Shown here piece by piece: positions 1 through 7,812 of a DNA stretch of 64,000 bases (position 1 is its first letter; the number at the start of each line of letters is the position of its first letter). Made by a program: the position numbers and the translations under genes. The DNA is from Synergistaceae bacterium. GTDB lineage: Bacteria > Synergistota > Synergistia > Synergistales > Aminobacteriaceae. The notes below the pieces were generated by a model. That model was not told the DNA's origin. It worked only from the letters and a program-made list of their open reading frames with translations, and made no database searches. Location: positions 62,001-126,000 of the forward strand of contig JAFSWZ010000025.1 in assembly GCA_017450125.1 (NCBI GenBank). The letters are read 5' to 3'.

Positions 1-122
1 CGCGGGGCACTAAGCTCGGAGGCCGGACATCATCAGCAAAGCAGGTAGGCTACACTGAGTACGAAACATTGATGAACTGCATAGAAGCCGCCGTTGAAGA
101 CGGAATGCAGCAGATGTATTAA
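1..122 (+). CDS. C-terminal end of a truncated upstream gene
   Basis: A reading frame open from the window edge (first full codon at base 3) ends with TAA at 120-122. About 39 residues are visible, ending in the stretch EDGMQQMY. The tail resembles the C-terminal helix of CsgG-like outer-membrane proteins, and the next gene is CsgG-like, so it may be a CsgG-family paralogue. That is inference from a short fragment. It lies 15 bases before the next gene and is probably in the same operon. Confidence 0.4.
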   Translation, partial: RGTKLGGRTSSAKQVGYTEYETLMNCIEAAVEDGMQQMY

Positions 123-137
123 GGAGGAGGAATAATC

Positions 138-746
138 ATGCGTAAACTTTTGGTGGTACTGCTGGTGCTCGGACTGGCAGGGAGTGCGGCCGCAAAGCCG
201 AGACTGGCGATTCGCGCCTTCGAGGACAAGACAGAGGACGGCAACGCTCCGGCAGGTGCAGTGATGGACATGATGGTATCGGAGCTGAACAAGACGGGGA
301 TTTTCTCTCTCATGGAACGCGAGAGGCTCGACTATGTTGCGGAAGAGATAAAGCTCGGACAGTCCGGCCTTATGGATCCGTCAACAGCCCCGAAGGTCGG
401 CAAGATTAAGGGTGCACAGTACTCAATGACCGGCGCAATCACGGTGTACTACTACAGCAAGAAGGGGAGCGGCTTTGTAGTGCCGATACTGGGCTTCGCA
501 ACGCAGGCCAAAACCGCCTACGTTATGCTTGACCTCCGCGTAATCGACAACTCAACCGGCGACATCGTCTACGCCGCATCCCAGCTCGGCGAGTCAAAGC
601 AGGTCGCGAAAGGTGCGGCGGCGGCGTACAAGGGCTTCTTCATCGGCGGCTACAACAGGACGACAGGAGGCATTCTCGCAAGCGCAACCCGCAATGCCGT
701 CATGAAGCATGTTGACGCGATAAAAGCCGTTTACTGGGAGGAGTAG
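138..746 (+). CDS. CsgG-like exported protein
   Basis: This 202-residue protein starts with a clear signal peptide (hydrophobic residues 4-19, Ala-rich cleavage region) after a strong ribosome binding site (aaggaggagg). The mature part has the CsgG/HfaB pattern: an opening strand AIRAFEDKT, a helix with SELNKTGIFSLMERERLDYV, a GAQYSMTGAIT strand and a closing strand describing variation over time (DLRVIDNSTGDIVYA). CsgG forms the curli export pore, but many homologues are envelope proteins of unknown role. No lipobox Cys is seen, unlike Escherichia CsgG. It ends 10 bases before the EssC-like gene, so it may share a transcript with the secretion locus; a functional link is not shown. Confidence 0.7.
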   Translation: MRKLLVVLLVLGLAGSAAAKPRLAIRAFEDKTEDGNAPAGAVMDMMVSELNKTGIFSLMERERLDYVAEEIKLGQSGLMDPSTAPKVGKIKGAQYSMTGAITVYYYSKKGSGFVVPILGFATQAKTAYVMLDLRVIDNSTGDIVYAASQLGESKQVAKGAAAAYKGFFIGGYNRTTGGILASATRNAVMKHVDAIKAVYWEE

Positions 747-756
747 TAGTTAGGCT

Positions 757-3700
757 ATGGATTACCTGGTAGCTATATATACCGGCAGCAAGATTCATAC
801 CCGCAAGATTGAGCAGGGCAGTACAGTAACGGTCGGCAACTCACGTAGCGACACCATCATCATCGACAAGTACGCGCTCGGCCCGGAATATCTCGTGATG
901 GCCTGCGATCCGGGAGGGGTGCACATACTCTCGAAGCAGCCCATGAAGTTCGGGAACGAGGAGACCACAAACCGCGTGCTGTCCGCAGGAGAGACTATCT
1001 CCGTTACTGAAAAGATAACTCTTGCTGTCTACCCTGCCAGATGCCCTGTCAGCTTCTCATTGTCCCTCGACAGGTTCAGCGAGCTGCATCTGGGGCGGTC
1101 GTACAACAGCAACGACATAGCTCTTCAGGACAGCGGAGTATCATCGCGCCACGCCGTACTGAAGAAGCATGAAGGCCGCTGGTTCATCACGGACCTTAAG
1201 AGCCACAACGGTACTTTTGTCGGCGGGAATATAGCCATGCCGCACGAGGAAGTTCCGGCGGAGGAAGCAACAATCTTCATCAGCGGCTACACGTTCTACA
1301 TTCAGGGCGACATGATACACTTCCAGAACATTCCCGGCGGGATCGACTTTGCACCGGCGCAGATAAACGCTCTCGTATACACTTCCGAGAAGCAGAAGCC
1401 TTACCCGTTCTTCCAGCGGTCGCCGCGAATACGGGGCAGTGCGGACAAGGCAGAGTTCGAGCTGGCAAGTCCTCCAGCCGTCAGCCAGAAACCCACCGTC
1501 TCGTGGTTCATGCTGCTTCTGCAGCCCGTGATGATGGTAGCAATCATGGGCTTCATAGCCGTCATGATGAAGAATTACAGTATGCTGATGTACTCCGTGC
1601 CCATGTCCTTCATGTCGATTATCATGACGATCCTGAACAACAAGAACAACATGAAGAAGTGGCAGAAGAACAACGGCACTGCTGTGGAGAAGTATTCCGA
1701 GTACCTCGAGCAGACTGAGAGCGAAATCATCTCTTCTGAGGGAGCGTATATCTCTGCACTGTCCGGCGCAAGTCCCGGCTCTCTGGAATGCCTGAGCATT
1801 GCCGAGAGCGTGAGCCGCCGCCTCTGGGAACGTACCGTGAGGGACAGCGACTTCCTCTCTGTGAGGCTGGGCATAGGTTCGGTGCCGTCTAACGTTCACA
1901 TCAAGGTTCCGATGTCTCAGATGTCCGTAGAGGATAACCCGTTCATCGCGCAGGCCGAAGCCATAAGGGACAGACACACGACGCTTGCCGGTGTTCCTGT
2001 GTGCCACTCGCTGAAGGATTACCCTATAACAGGACTCGCCGGCAGAAGGGACGACGTGATACGCGCGGCATGGCGGATAATCATGGACATTGCCACTCAC
2101 CATGCGTACACCGACGTTAAGTTCATCTGCGTTTACCCTAAAGAAGAACGCGAAAAATGGGAGTGGATGCGCTGGCTTCCTCATATCTGGGACTCCAAGC
2201 AGAAGAAGCGTTACCTTGCCTGCGACAAAGACGAAGCAAGGATTATGCTCCGCGAGGCCGCAGGTATGCTCAGGACAAGAAGCAAGGAAGCCGGAGAAAG
2301 GATGGACAAGGACGCTCCCCCGCCTACTCCGTTCTACGTGCTGATACTCGCTGACAGAATGCTTACTGAAGCTAGCGGCGAACAGTTCTTCCCCGCAAGC
2401 TCGGCTGTAGGGTTCGCGGCTCTCTACGTTTACGGCGATATAGGCTCTCTTCCCGGAGAATGCCAGAGCGTGATCACCTGCGGGCCGGAAGGCAGGATTC
2501 AGACCACAGAGCCGGGCAAAGGCACGACAACAACATCCTTCACTGCCGACAACGTGAGCCTGAGCATAATGGATGCATTCGCGCGCGCACTTGCCCCCGT
2601 CAAGCTGATGCAGTCAGGCGGAGGAAGCAGAATGCCGACAAGCATAACGTTCATGCAGGGCTTCAAGGCGAACACTGTTGCTGATCTCGACATCATAGGA
2701 CGCTGGGGGAAGAACCATTCAGAATCAAGCCTCGCGGCAGAGATAGGGATACAGGAGAACGGCGACGTGTTCAAGTTCGACGTTTTCGAGAAAGCTATGG
2801 GGCCTCACGGGATAGCCGCCGGTACTTCTGGAAGCGGAAAGTCCGAGATGCTCACGACGTGGCTGCTCTCTCTCGCGCTGAACTTTTCGCCCAAAGATGT
2901 CAACATCGCGCTAATAGAGTTCAAGGGTAACGACCTCTCGAACATACTTCACGACCTGCCTCACATTGCCGGAATAGTCAGCAACCTTAATGACCCGTCG
3001 ACCATCATACGAGGCCTGAAGTCCCTCAAGGGCGAGAAGGACAGGAGGATGCGCCTCTTCGAGCAGTCGGACTTCCTCTCGTCGAAATCTATCTTTGCGT
3101 ATCAGAAGTACCAGAAAAGCCACCCTGAAGCAGGCCTTGAACCTCTGCCGTACCTGATAATAGTCATCGATGAGTTCGCTGAGCTTGTTACGCAGTACCC
3201 AGAGTTCAACGACGAGATAGTCTCTATCGCGCGCGTCGGCCGAAGCGTCGGAATGTACATGACGCTGACCATGCAGAGCCCGCAGGGAGTCGTGAAAGGG
3301 CAGGTGTCGTCGAACACGAAGTTCCGCGTGTGCCTGAGAACCGCCAACGCAGGCGAGAGCAAGGAGATTCTGGGCACAGCAGACGCGTTCAACATCTCCG
3401 CTCCCGGGCGCGCCTACATCAAGGTGGGCAACGGAGAGGTGTACGAGCAGGTTCAGACGTTCTACGCCAAAGCTCCTTACAGACCCGGCGGAGGTCAGAA
3501 GACGGGTATCGGCGAGATACGGCTTGTTGCTCTGGACGGCACGAAGACGAAGCCGGAAATCTACAGCAAGACCGTCAAGAAAGGCAAAGACGAGCAGAGC
3601 GAAGGCAACGTTATCGTACGGGAGATCATCAGCACGGCAGAAGCCCAGCACATGGGGCGCGCACGCCCCGTCTGGACCGATCCTCTGCCGCTGATGCTTC

Positions 3701-5256
3701 CACTCGACGGCCTCATAAAGGGGCACGAAGCGTTTGACCGCGAGGCCAAGACCTGGCATGATGCGAACAAAGGACTTGCTGTAACCGTAGGTCTGGTTGA
3801 TGCTCCTGAAGAGCAGAGACAGTACCCGTTTGTTCTGGACTTCATGAAGAACGGACATCAGGTGCTTTACGGTGCGCCGTCGACGGGAAAGACCAGCTTC
3901 CTGCAGACGGTGCTGACGAGCGCGGCGATGTGCTACACTCCTGATCAGGTGAACTTCGTCATCATCGACTACGGCAGCTTCATCCTGAAAGCCTTTGAGC
4001 CCCTGCCTCACACGATAATAGCCGCAGACCCCACAGACGAGGACAAGGTCAAGAAGACCGCCGAGTTCATGAGGAGGGAGCTTGCGACGAGAAGGAAGCT
4101 GTTTTCTGCTGAGGGTGTCGCCAGCCTCGAGAGTTACCGCGAAGCCATAGGGAAGCCCGTGCCCGCAATAATCGTCATCGTCGACAACATAGCTTCCGTC
4201 AGTGGACAGAGCAGTGAGCTCATGGACGTTCTCAACCTTACGGCGAGAGACGGCGGAGGTCTCGGCGTGTACCTGATGATCACGACCGGAAGCGGCGGCG
4301 GCTTCATGTACAAGATAACGCAGTACGTGAAGAGCAACCACACCCTACAGCTCACCGAAAGGACGGAGTACAGGCCTCTTATCGGCGGTGAAGGCAGAAG
4401 CGAACCCGGAAAGTATCCCGGGCGAGGTTTCACCAAAGGCGCGCTCGAGTACCAGACTGCGCTTTGCGTTGAGGGCGAGACAGAAACCGAGAGAAGCCGC
4501 AAGCTCAAGGCACTGTGCGCGGACATGTCAGCAGCCTGGACGGGCAAACGTGCTTCACTCGCTGAGGCAGAGGCGGCAAGGACTGCACCTGTCGGGGCTG
4601 AAGAACTCTCGTTCAGCACGGACGGCGTTCAGATAGGCATGACGAAGGACACCCGCGAGCCCGTAGAGTTCGTCTACGAAGCAATGCACGGCTGCATAAT
4701 CTCCGGGACGTTCGGCGGCGGCAAGAGCAGCATCCTCGCGATGATAGCCAAAGCCCTCAACGATGACCCGAAGACGAGACTGTACGTCTACGAGGAAGAT
4801 ACGTTCATCGAGAAGTTCTGCCCCAACGCTAAGGTTATCCACAAACCTGAAGAGATGGACGAGATTATCGCCGGGCTTGACGCGGAATACTCCGAGAGAA
4901 GCGAGGACAGCGAAGACAGGATAGTTATCTGCCTCGACAACTTCTACAACCTCTATCAGGACATAACGCAGGAGAGCGCGGATATTCTGGAGGCCATTGC
5001 ACGCGGCGGGCCGGAAAGGAAGATGTTCATCTACGCGGTGTGCACGTCAAAGGCACTCTCTACGCTGGGGATGAGCGATGTGCCTCTGTACTCGGAGCTC
5101 ATGAAGTACGGCAACGCTGTCGTAACCGGCGGAACTCTCAAGGAGTACAGGGAGTTCAACGCCTTCCACAGAGAGGATGACATATCCTTCGGTTCTCATG
5201 AAGGAGCACTGATTCACGGCGGGCGCGTTGTGAATCTTATGTTCGGGATGCCATAA
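757..5256 (+). CDS. essC: Type VII secretion EssC/YukBA-like FtsK/SpoIIIE ATPase with FHA domain
   Basis: The 1499-residue protein has the layout of EssC, the motor of Firmicutes-type ESX secretion. An N-terminal FHA pair comes first. The second FHA is canonical: G113-R114, S129-S130-R131-H132 and N151-G152-T153, the residues that bind phosphothreonine. Two hydrophobic segments at about 250-295 anchor it in the inner membrane. Three P-loop domains follow: Walker A at 689-697 (GTSGSGKS) with Walker B D805-E806, Walker A at 1039-1047 (GAPSTGKT) with D1143-N1144, and Walker A at 1317-1325 (GTFGGGKS) with D1394-N1395. Only the first has the Asp-Glu pair expected for hydrolysis; the others may mainly bind substrate or nucleotide, as proposed for EssC. 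Length matches the family. A YukD-like gene and WXG100 genes follow. Confidence 0.92.
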   Translation: MDYLVAIYTGSKIHTRKIEQGSTVTVGNSRSDTIIIDKYALGPEYLVMACDPGGVHILSKQPMKFGNEETTNRVLSAGETISVTEKITLAVYPARCPVSFSLSLDRFSELHLGRSYNSNDIALQDSGVSSRHAVLKKHEGRWFITDLKSHNGTFVGGNIAMPHEEVPAEEATIFISGYTFYIQGDMIHFQNIPGGIDFAPAQINALVYTSEKQKPYPFFQRSPRIRGSADKAEFELASPPAVSQKPTVSWFMLLLQPVMMVAIMGFIAVMMKNYSMLMYSVPMSFMSIIMTILNNKNNMKKWQKNNGTAVEKYSEYLEQTESEIISSEGAYISALSGASPGSLECLSIAESVSRRLWERTVRDSDFLSVRLGIGSVPSNVHIKVPMSQMSVEDNPFIAQAEAIRDRHTTLAGVPVCHSLKDYPITGLAGRRDDVIRAAWRIIMDIATHHAYTDVKFICVYPKEEREKWEWMRWLPHIWDSKQKKRYLACDKDEARIMLREAAGMLRTRSKEAGERMDKDAPPPTPFYVLILADRMLTEASGEQFFPASSAVGFAALYVYGDIGSLPGECQSVITCGPEGRIQTTEPGKGTTTTSFTADNVSLSIMDAFARALAPVKLMQSGGGSRMPTSITFMQGFKANTVADLDIIGRWGKNHSESSLAAEIGIQENGDVFKFDVFEKAMGPHGIAAGTSGSGKSEMLTTWLLSLALNFSPKDVNIALIEFKGNDLSNILHDLPHIAGIVSNLNDPSTIIRGLKSLKGEKDRRMRLFEQSDFLSSKSIFAYQKYQKSHPEAGLEPLPYLIIVIDEFAELVTQYPEFNDEIVSIARVGRSVGMYMTLTMQSPQGVVKGQVSSNTKFRVCLRTANAGESKEILGTADAFNISAPGRAYIKVGNGEVYEQVQTFYAKAPYRPGGGQKTGIGEIRLVALDGTKTKPEIYSKTVKKGKDEQSEGNVIVREIISTAEAQHMGRARPVWTDPLPLMLPLDGLIKGHEAFDREAKTWHDANKGLAVTVGLVDAPEEQRQYPFVLDFMKNGHQVLYGAPSTGKTSFLQTVLTSAAMCYTPDQVNFVIIDYGSFILKAFEPLPHTIIAADPTDEDKVKKTAEFMRRELATRRKLFSAEGVASLESYREAIGKPVPAIIVIVDNIASVSGQSSELMDVLNLTARDGGGLGVYLMITTGSGGGFMYKITQYVKSNHTLQLTERTEYRPLIGGEGRSEPGKYPGRGFTKGALEYQTALCVEGETETERSRKLKALCADMSAAWTGKRASLAEAEAARTAPVGAEELSFSTDGVQIGMTKDTREPVEFVYEAMHGCIISGTFGGGKSSILAMIAKALNDDPKTRLYVYEEDTFIEKFCPNAKVIHKPEEMDEIIAGLDAEYSERSEDSEDRIVICLDNFYNLYQDITQESADILEAIARGGPERKMFIYAVCTSKALSTLGMSDVPLYSELMKYGNAVVTGGTLKEYREFNAFHREDDISFGSHEGALIHGGRVVNLMFGMP

Positions 5257-5268
5257 AGGAGGCTGGCG

Positions 5269-5526
5269 ATGAACGGTCCTGATACAGTAACAGCTACAGT
5301 AACGAACGACGAGCGCACTTTCCATGATGACATGGAGCTGCCATCAGGTATGCCTGTCTCCGAGCTCAGCCGACAGATTATGCTGATTCTCAAGGACATT
5401 CACGAGGATATATTCTCCGGCTGGACAGCCTGCCGCCTCGAGTACAGGGGACGCATACTGAACGCAGATGATACCTTGCTGAACGTCGGTGCGTTCGACG
5501 GAAGCATAATAGTTGTCCGTCAGTGA
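5269..5526 (+). CDS. YukD/EsaB-like ubiquitin-fold protein
   Basis: An 85-residue protein starting 12 bases after the EssC-like gene behind a strong ribosome binding site (aaaggagg). The pattern matches YukD/EsaB: a starting beta strand (TVTATVTND), a DMELPSGMPVSEL turn into a helix, then GRILNADDTLLNVGAFDGSIIVVRQ, which reads like the last strands of a ubiquitin fold. YukD-type proteins are small cytoplasmic parts of Firmicutes type VII secretion that affect secretion or its expression and are not known to be conjugated. There is no C-terminal Gly-Gly. Its position directly after the motor gene supports the call. Confidence 0.8.
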   Translation: MNGPDTVTATVTNDERTFHDDMELPSGMPVSELSRQIMLILKDIHEDIFSGWTACRLEYRGRILNADDTLLNVGAFDGSIIVVRQ

Positions 5527-5676
5527 TGGCGCGTTTATCCGCAGTTATTGCGATGAAACACTACGTAATTCTATCGTGAGGATATGTAGCCCGAAAGGGT
5601 TGCGGCGGATATAATAATGCCATCGTAAATGAAGCGGAACACAGCGGAATAAAGACGAAGAAGGAGGTGAAACTAG
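5527..5676 (+). promoter_or_regulatory. Intergenic leader before the first WXG100 gene, with a -10-like box
   Basis: A 150-base gap inside an otherwise tight cluster. It contains TATAAT at 5610-5615 without a convincing -35 box, a short CCCGAAAGGG hairpin at 5590-5599 and a strong ribosome binding site (aaggaggtg) just before 5677. It may be an internal promoter or processing site that raises WXG100 expression above that of the motor gene. That is inference. Confidence 0.35.
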
Positions 5677-5979
5677 ATGCCGAAGATCAGAATATCACAC
5701 GAGACGCTCAGGAGCACAGCCAAGAGCATCGCCCAGTGCCAGACAGACCAGCAGGATATCATCTCGAAGATCTCTCAGATGGTGGAGACGCTGAGGACTG
5801 GATGGGAAGGCGAAGCCCGCGTAGGTTTTGAGGCAGCTTTCGAAGCAGCGAAGCCTATGTACCAGCAGTTTGCTCCCGACCTTCAGAAGTTCGCAGACTT
5901 CCTCAACATGTACTCAGGCAAGATGGAGGATGTCGACGTAGCAGGCCGTGAAAGGTTCAAGGACGCTATCCAGCAGTAA
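5677..5979 (+). CDS. WXG100-family type VII secretion substrate
   Basis: A 100-residue protein of exactly WXG100 length. Two helices flank a hairpin with W-E-G in TGWEGEARVGFEAAF, the diagnostic WXG turn. The start follows a very strong ribosome binding site (aaggaggtg). Proteins of this family (EsxA/ESAT-6) form helical-hairpin dimers and are secreted by EssC-type motors. The usual Y-x-x-x-D/E tail motif is not obvious here: the tail has YSGKMED, one residue out of register. It is the first of six small or WXG-like genes in this locus. Confidence 0.9.
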   Translation: MPKIRISHETLRSTAKSIAQCQTDQQDIISKISQMVETLRTGWEGEARVGFEAAFEAAKPMYQQFAPDLQKFADFLNMYSGKMEDVDVAGRERFKDAIQQ

Positions 5980-6044
5980 AGTATTAGCTCTTGAGCGGGC
6001 CGTCAGTCAGAATCATGGCAAGCAGATAGGAGGAGGTGAAAAAT

Positions 6045-6347
6045 ATGGCAGATACAATACTCTTGACCCCCGAAGAACTCGAGGACAACGCCGCGCAGCT
6101 TAATCAGATGGCAGATAAGAACGACGAGGTAGTAACTACGCTCGATGGTGTGGTGAACGGTCTGTTATCCGGCTGGGAAGGCGATGCACAGGCTGCATTC
6201 GTTGAGAGCTTCACGAAGAAGAAGGATGTCTTCAAGCGTTTGAGCGAGGACATGAGGAATTTCGCAAACAGGATTAAGACCTTCGCGTCTCACATGAGGG
6301 ACGAGGAGCAGCAGAAGACCGCACAGGCTCGTGAACTTGGTGCTTAG
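6045..6347 (+). CDS. WXG100-family type VII secretion substrate, second copy
   Basis: A 100-residue protein with a WXG turn in LSGWEGDAQAAFVESF and flanking helices. The ATG at 6045 is preferred: the in-frame GTG at 6036 lies inside the ribosome binding site (aggaggtg). It is a divergent paralogue of the gene before it, 65 bases upstream, and the two may pair as a heterodimer in the way EsxA and EsxB do. The polar C-terminus (DEEQQKTAQARELGA) carries no clear Y-x-x-x-D/E motif. Assignment to the family is firm; pairing is inference. Confidence 0.88.
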   Translation: MADTILLTPEELEDNAAQLNQMADKNDEVVTTLDGVVNGLLSGWEGDAQAAFVESFTKKKDVFKRLSEDMRNFANRIKTFASHMRDEEQQKTAQARELGA

Positions 6348-6431
6348 TCAGTCTCTGATTAAAGGAAGAATAAAGCGGCAGGGGGCAGGAATTGTTCCCT
6401 GCTTTTCGTCAATTTCAGGGGAGAAGATTGT

Positions 6432-6863
6432 ATGCCGGACAAGAAATTTCTGCTTATTACCAAGAAGGAGCTGTTCTATTCAGCCGTGATGCTGAGAATC
6501 CGCAAGCTGGTCAACGTAGTCTACGATTTCCCTGCGGACAGCCTCAAGTTCGAAGCCGAGCTCCGGGACGCGCGCAAGACACTGCGGCGAAAAAACCTTC
6601 TTGAAGATTCAGCACGGGACGGAGTGAACATCAGTTTTTCCCTGAGCGTATGCGTATCCTTCTGCGCAAACCCGGACAGCTGCGAGGTTATAGACTCTTA
6701 CGGATACAGCGCGACAGTCTATCAAGCCTCAAAAATGTATATGCTCATGGAGAACCGCGGGGACGGTGAACTTCTTGCGGCGGCGTGGTTCAAGGACAAA
6801 GCCAGCCTTGACGGTTACGTAGAAAGCCAGATACAGAAAAGGAGAGGAGCAGTGCTCAGATGA
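6432..6863 (+). CDS. Unknown protein of the secretion locus
   Basis: A 143-residue protein without signal peptide or membrane segment, so probably cytoplasmic. It opens with MPDKKFLLITKKELFYSAVM and looks like a mixed alpha/beta domain. A run of hydrophobic strands near the middle (NISFSLSVCVSFCANP) and a Tyr-rich stretch (DSYGYSATVYQASKMYM) stand out. No family was recognised. It sits between WXG100 genes, and its last four bases overlap the next start, which points to translational coupling and a role with the small secreted proteins, for example as chaperone or regulator. That role is inference only. Confidence 0.6.
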   Translation: MPDKKFLLITKKELFYSAVMLRIRKLVNVVYDFPADSLKFEAELRDARKTLRRKNLLEDSARDGVNISFSLSVCVSFCANPDSCEVIDSYGYSATVYQASKMYMLMENRGDGELLAAAWFKDKASLDGYVESQIQKRRGAVLR

Positions 6864-7174
6864 GCGGACTTAGAGACGCAAGCGGCACAATAGTAATCAA
6901 CGAGGCGGAAGCAGAAGAAGACATCCGCCGTGTACAGCAGGCAAAGGCCAGCCTTGAGGAAGCCCGGCAGTACCTTGACCCTGCTTCCATCGACAGCGAA
7001 AGAATGCGCGGCCTCACACGCGATGCCCTGGAACAGCAGTTCGAGAAGATGACCAAAGATCTCAACAGCTGGCAGGAAGCGTGCGACGAGACAGTCAGCT
7101 ACATAAGACGCGTCGTCGCCGAATACCAGCGCATAGACCGCGAGTATGCCGCAAAAGCAAGGGAGATGAAGTGA
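6860..7174 (+). CDS. Small helical type VII-associated protein with YxxxD motif
   Basis: A 104-residue, highly charged, almost entirely helical protein, as in WXG100-like or LXG-partner proteins. It has no true WXG turn (W-Q-E occurs in LNSWQEACDE). Near the C-terminus residues 89-93 read YQRID, matching the Y-x-x-x-D/E export signal of type VII substrates or their partners. Its start overlaps the gene before it by four bases, and the next gene begins two bases after its stop. The likely role is a secreted or substrate-partner protein; a sequence family could not be named. Confidence 0.65.
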   Translation: MSGLRDASGTIVINEAEAEEDIRRVQQAKASLEEARQYLDPASIDSERMRGLTRDALEQQFEKMTKDLNSWQEACDETVSYIRRVVAEYQRIDREYAAKAREMK

Positions 7175-7176
7175 TT

Positions 7177-7476
7177 ATGCCGACGACAGTGATAAACGTC
7201 AGCGCAGTAGAAGAGAGCACGAAGCGGGCACTGGATTACGTGTCAGAACAGCAGGATATGCTGGGTGCAATAGACCGCGTGGTCAACACGATGGAAGATG
7301 CTTGGGACAGCGATGCACAAAGAGCCTACGCAGAGAGTTTCCGGCGGTCAAGAGATCGTATAGAGCGTTTCAACGAGTCAGTAATCAGCTCCCTGAACAA
7401 TATGCGCGGGTTTGTGGGGGACTGCGTGAGTGCGGACGAACTTACGGCACGCGAGATATTAAGCGTAATCTGGTAA
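7177..7476 (+). CDS. WXG100-like protein with degenerate turn
   Basis: A 99-residue helical hairpin protein. The central turn reads DAWDSDAQRAYAESF, where the WXG Gly is replaced by Ser, but the surrounding pattern (W-x-x-D-A-x-x-x-Y/F) is preserved, and the spacing from the N-terminus fits the family. ATG 7177 is chosen: it lies two bases after the previous stop and has a ribosome binding site (aagggag), while a longer frame from 7081 would run through the gene before. It is probably a WXG100 paralogue exported or paired within this locus. Confidence 0.78.
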   Translation: MPTTVINVSAVEESTKRALDYVSEQQDMLGAIDRVVNTMEDAWDSDAQRAYAESFRRSRDRIERFNESVISSLNNMRGFVGDCVSADELTAREILSVIW

Positions 7477-7498
7477 GCGGAAAGGAGAGCGGCAGACA

Positions 7499-7810
7499 AT
7501 GGCAAAAATTTTAGCAGTAACAACAGAAATGGAGGCGCGCGCCTCTGACATAGGAACAAAAGCAGACTCGATTCTTGACATACAGAACGCAGTAACAAAT
7601 ATATTCCAGAGTTTGGGACGGGACTTCAGCGGGCGCATTCCGTCGCTGATGACCGAGAAGATGATAGCAATGGAGGACATATATCAGGGTATAAACGGCA
7701 CGCTCAACGGATACGCGGCTTTCCTGTCCGACGCGGCCAAGAACTACGACTGGAGCGACAGAGAAGGCGCGAGATGGGCAAGGTCTCTTAACTTGGGAGG
7801 GGGTAACTGA
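7499..7810 (+). CDS. Small WXG100-like helical protein
   Basis: A 103-residue protein of WXG100 length with two predicted helical parts either side of a turn near SLGRDFSGRIPSLMTEKM. The Trp of the motif is missing, so it is a divergent relative at best. A C-terminal YDWSDREGARW segment follows the second helix. A ribosome binding site (aaaggagag) precedes it, and it ends two bases before the next gene. It may be the dimer partner of the Gly-rich protein that follows. That is inferred from adjacency only. Confidence 0.65.
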   Translation: MAKILAVTTEMEARASDIGTKADSILDIQNAVTNIFQSLGRDFSGRIPSLMTEKMIAMEDIYQGINGTLNGYAAFLSDAAKNYDWSDREGARWARSLNLGGGN

Positions 7811-7812
7811 TC

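Noticed and set aside
1141-4341. Long minus-strand open frames (1141-2184 and 2911-4341) opposite the EssC-like gene
   Set aside because: They lie wholly antisense to a clear gene, have Arg/His/Leu-rich composition and no domains or ribosome binding sites.
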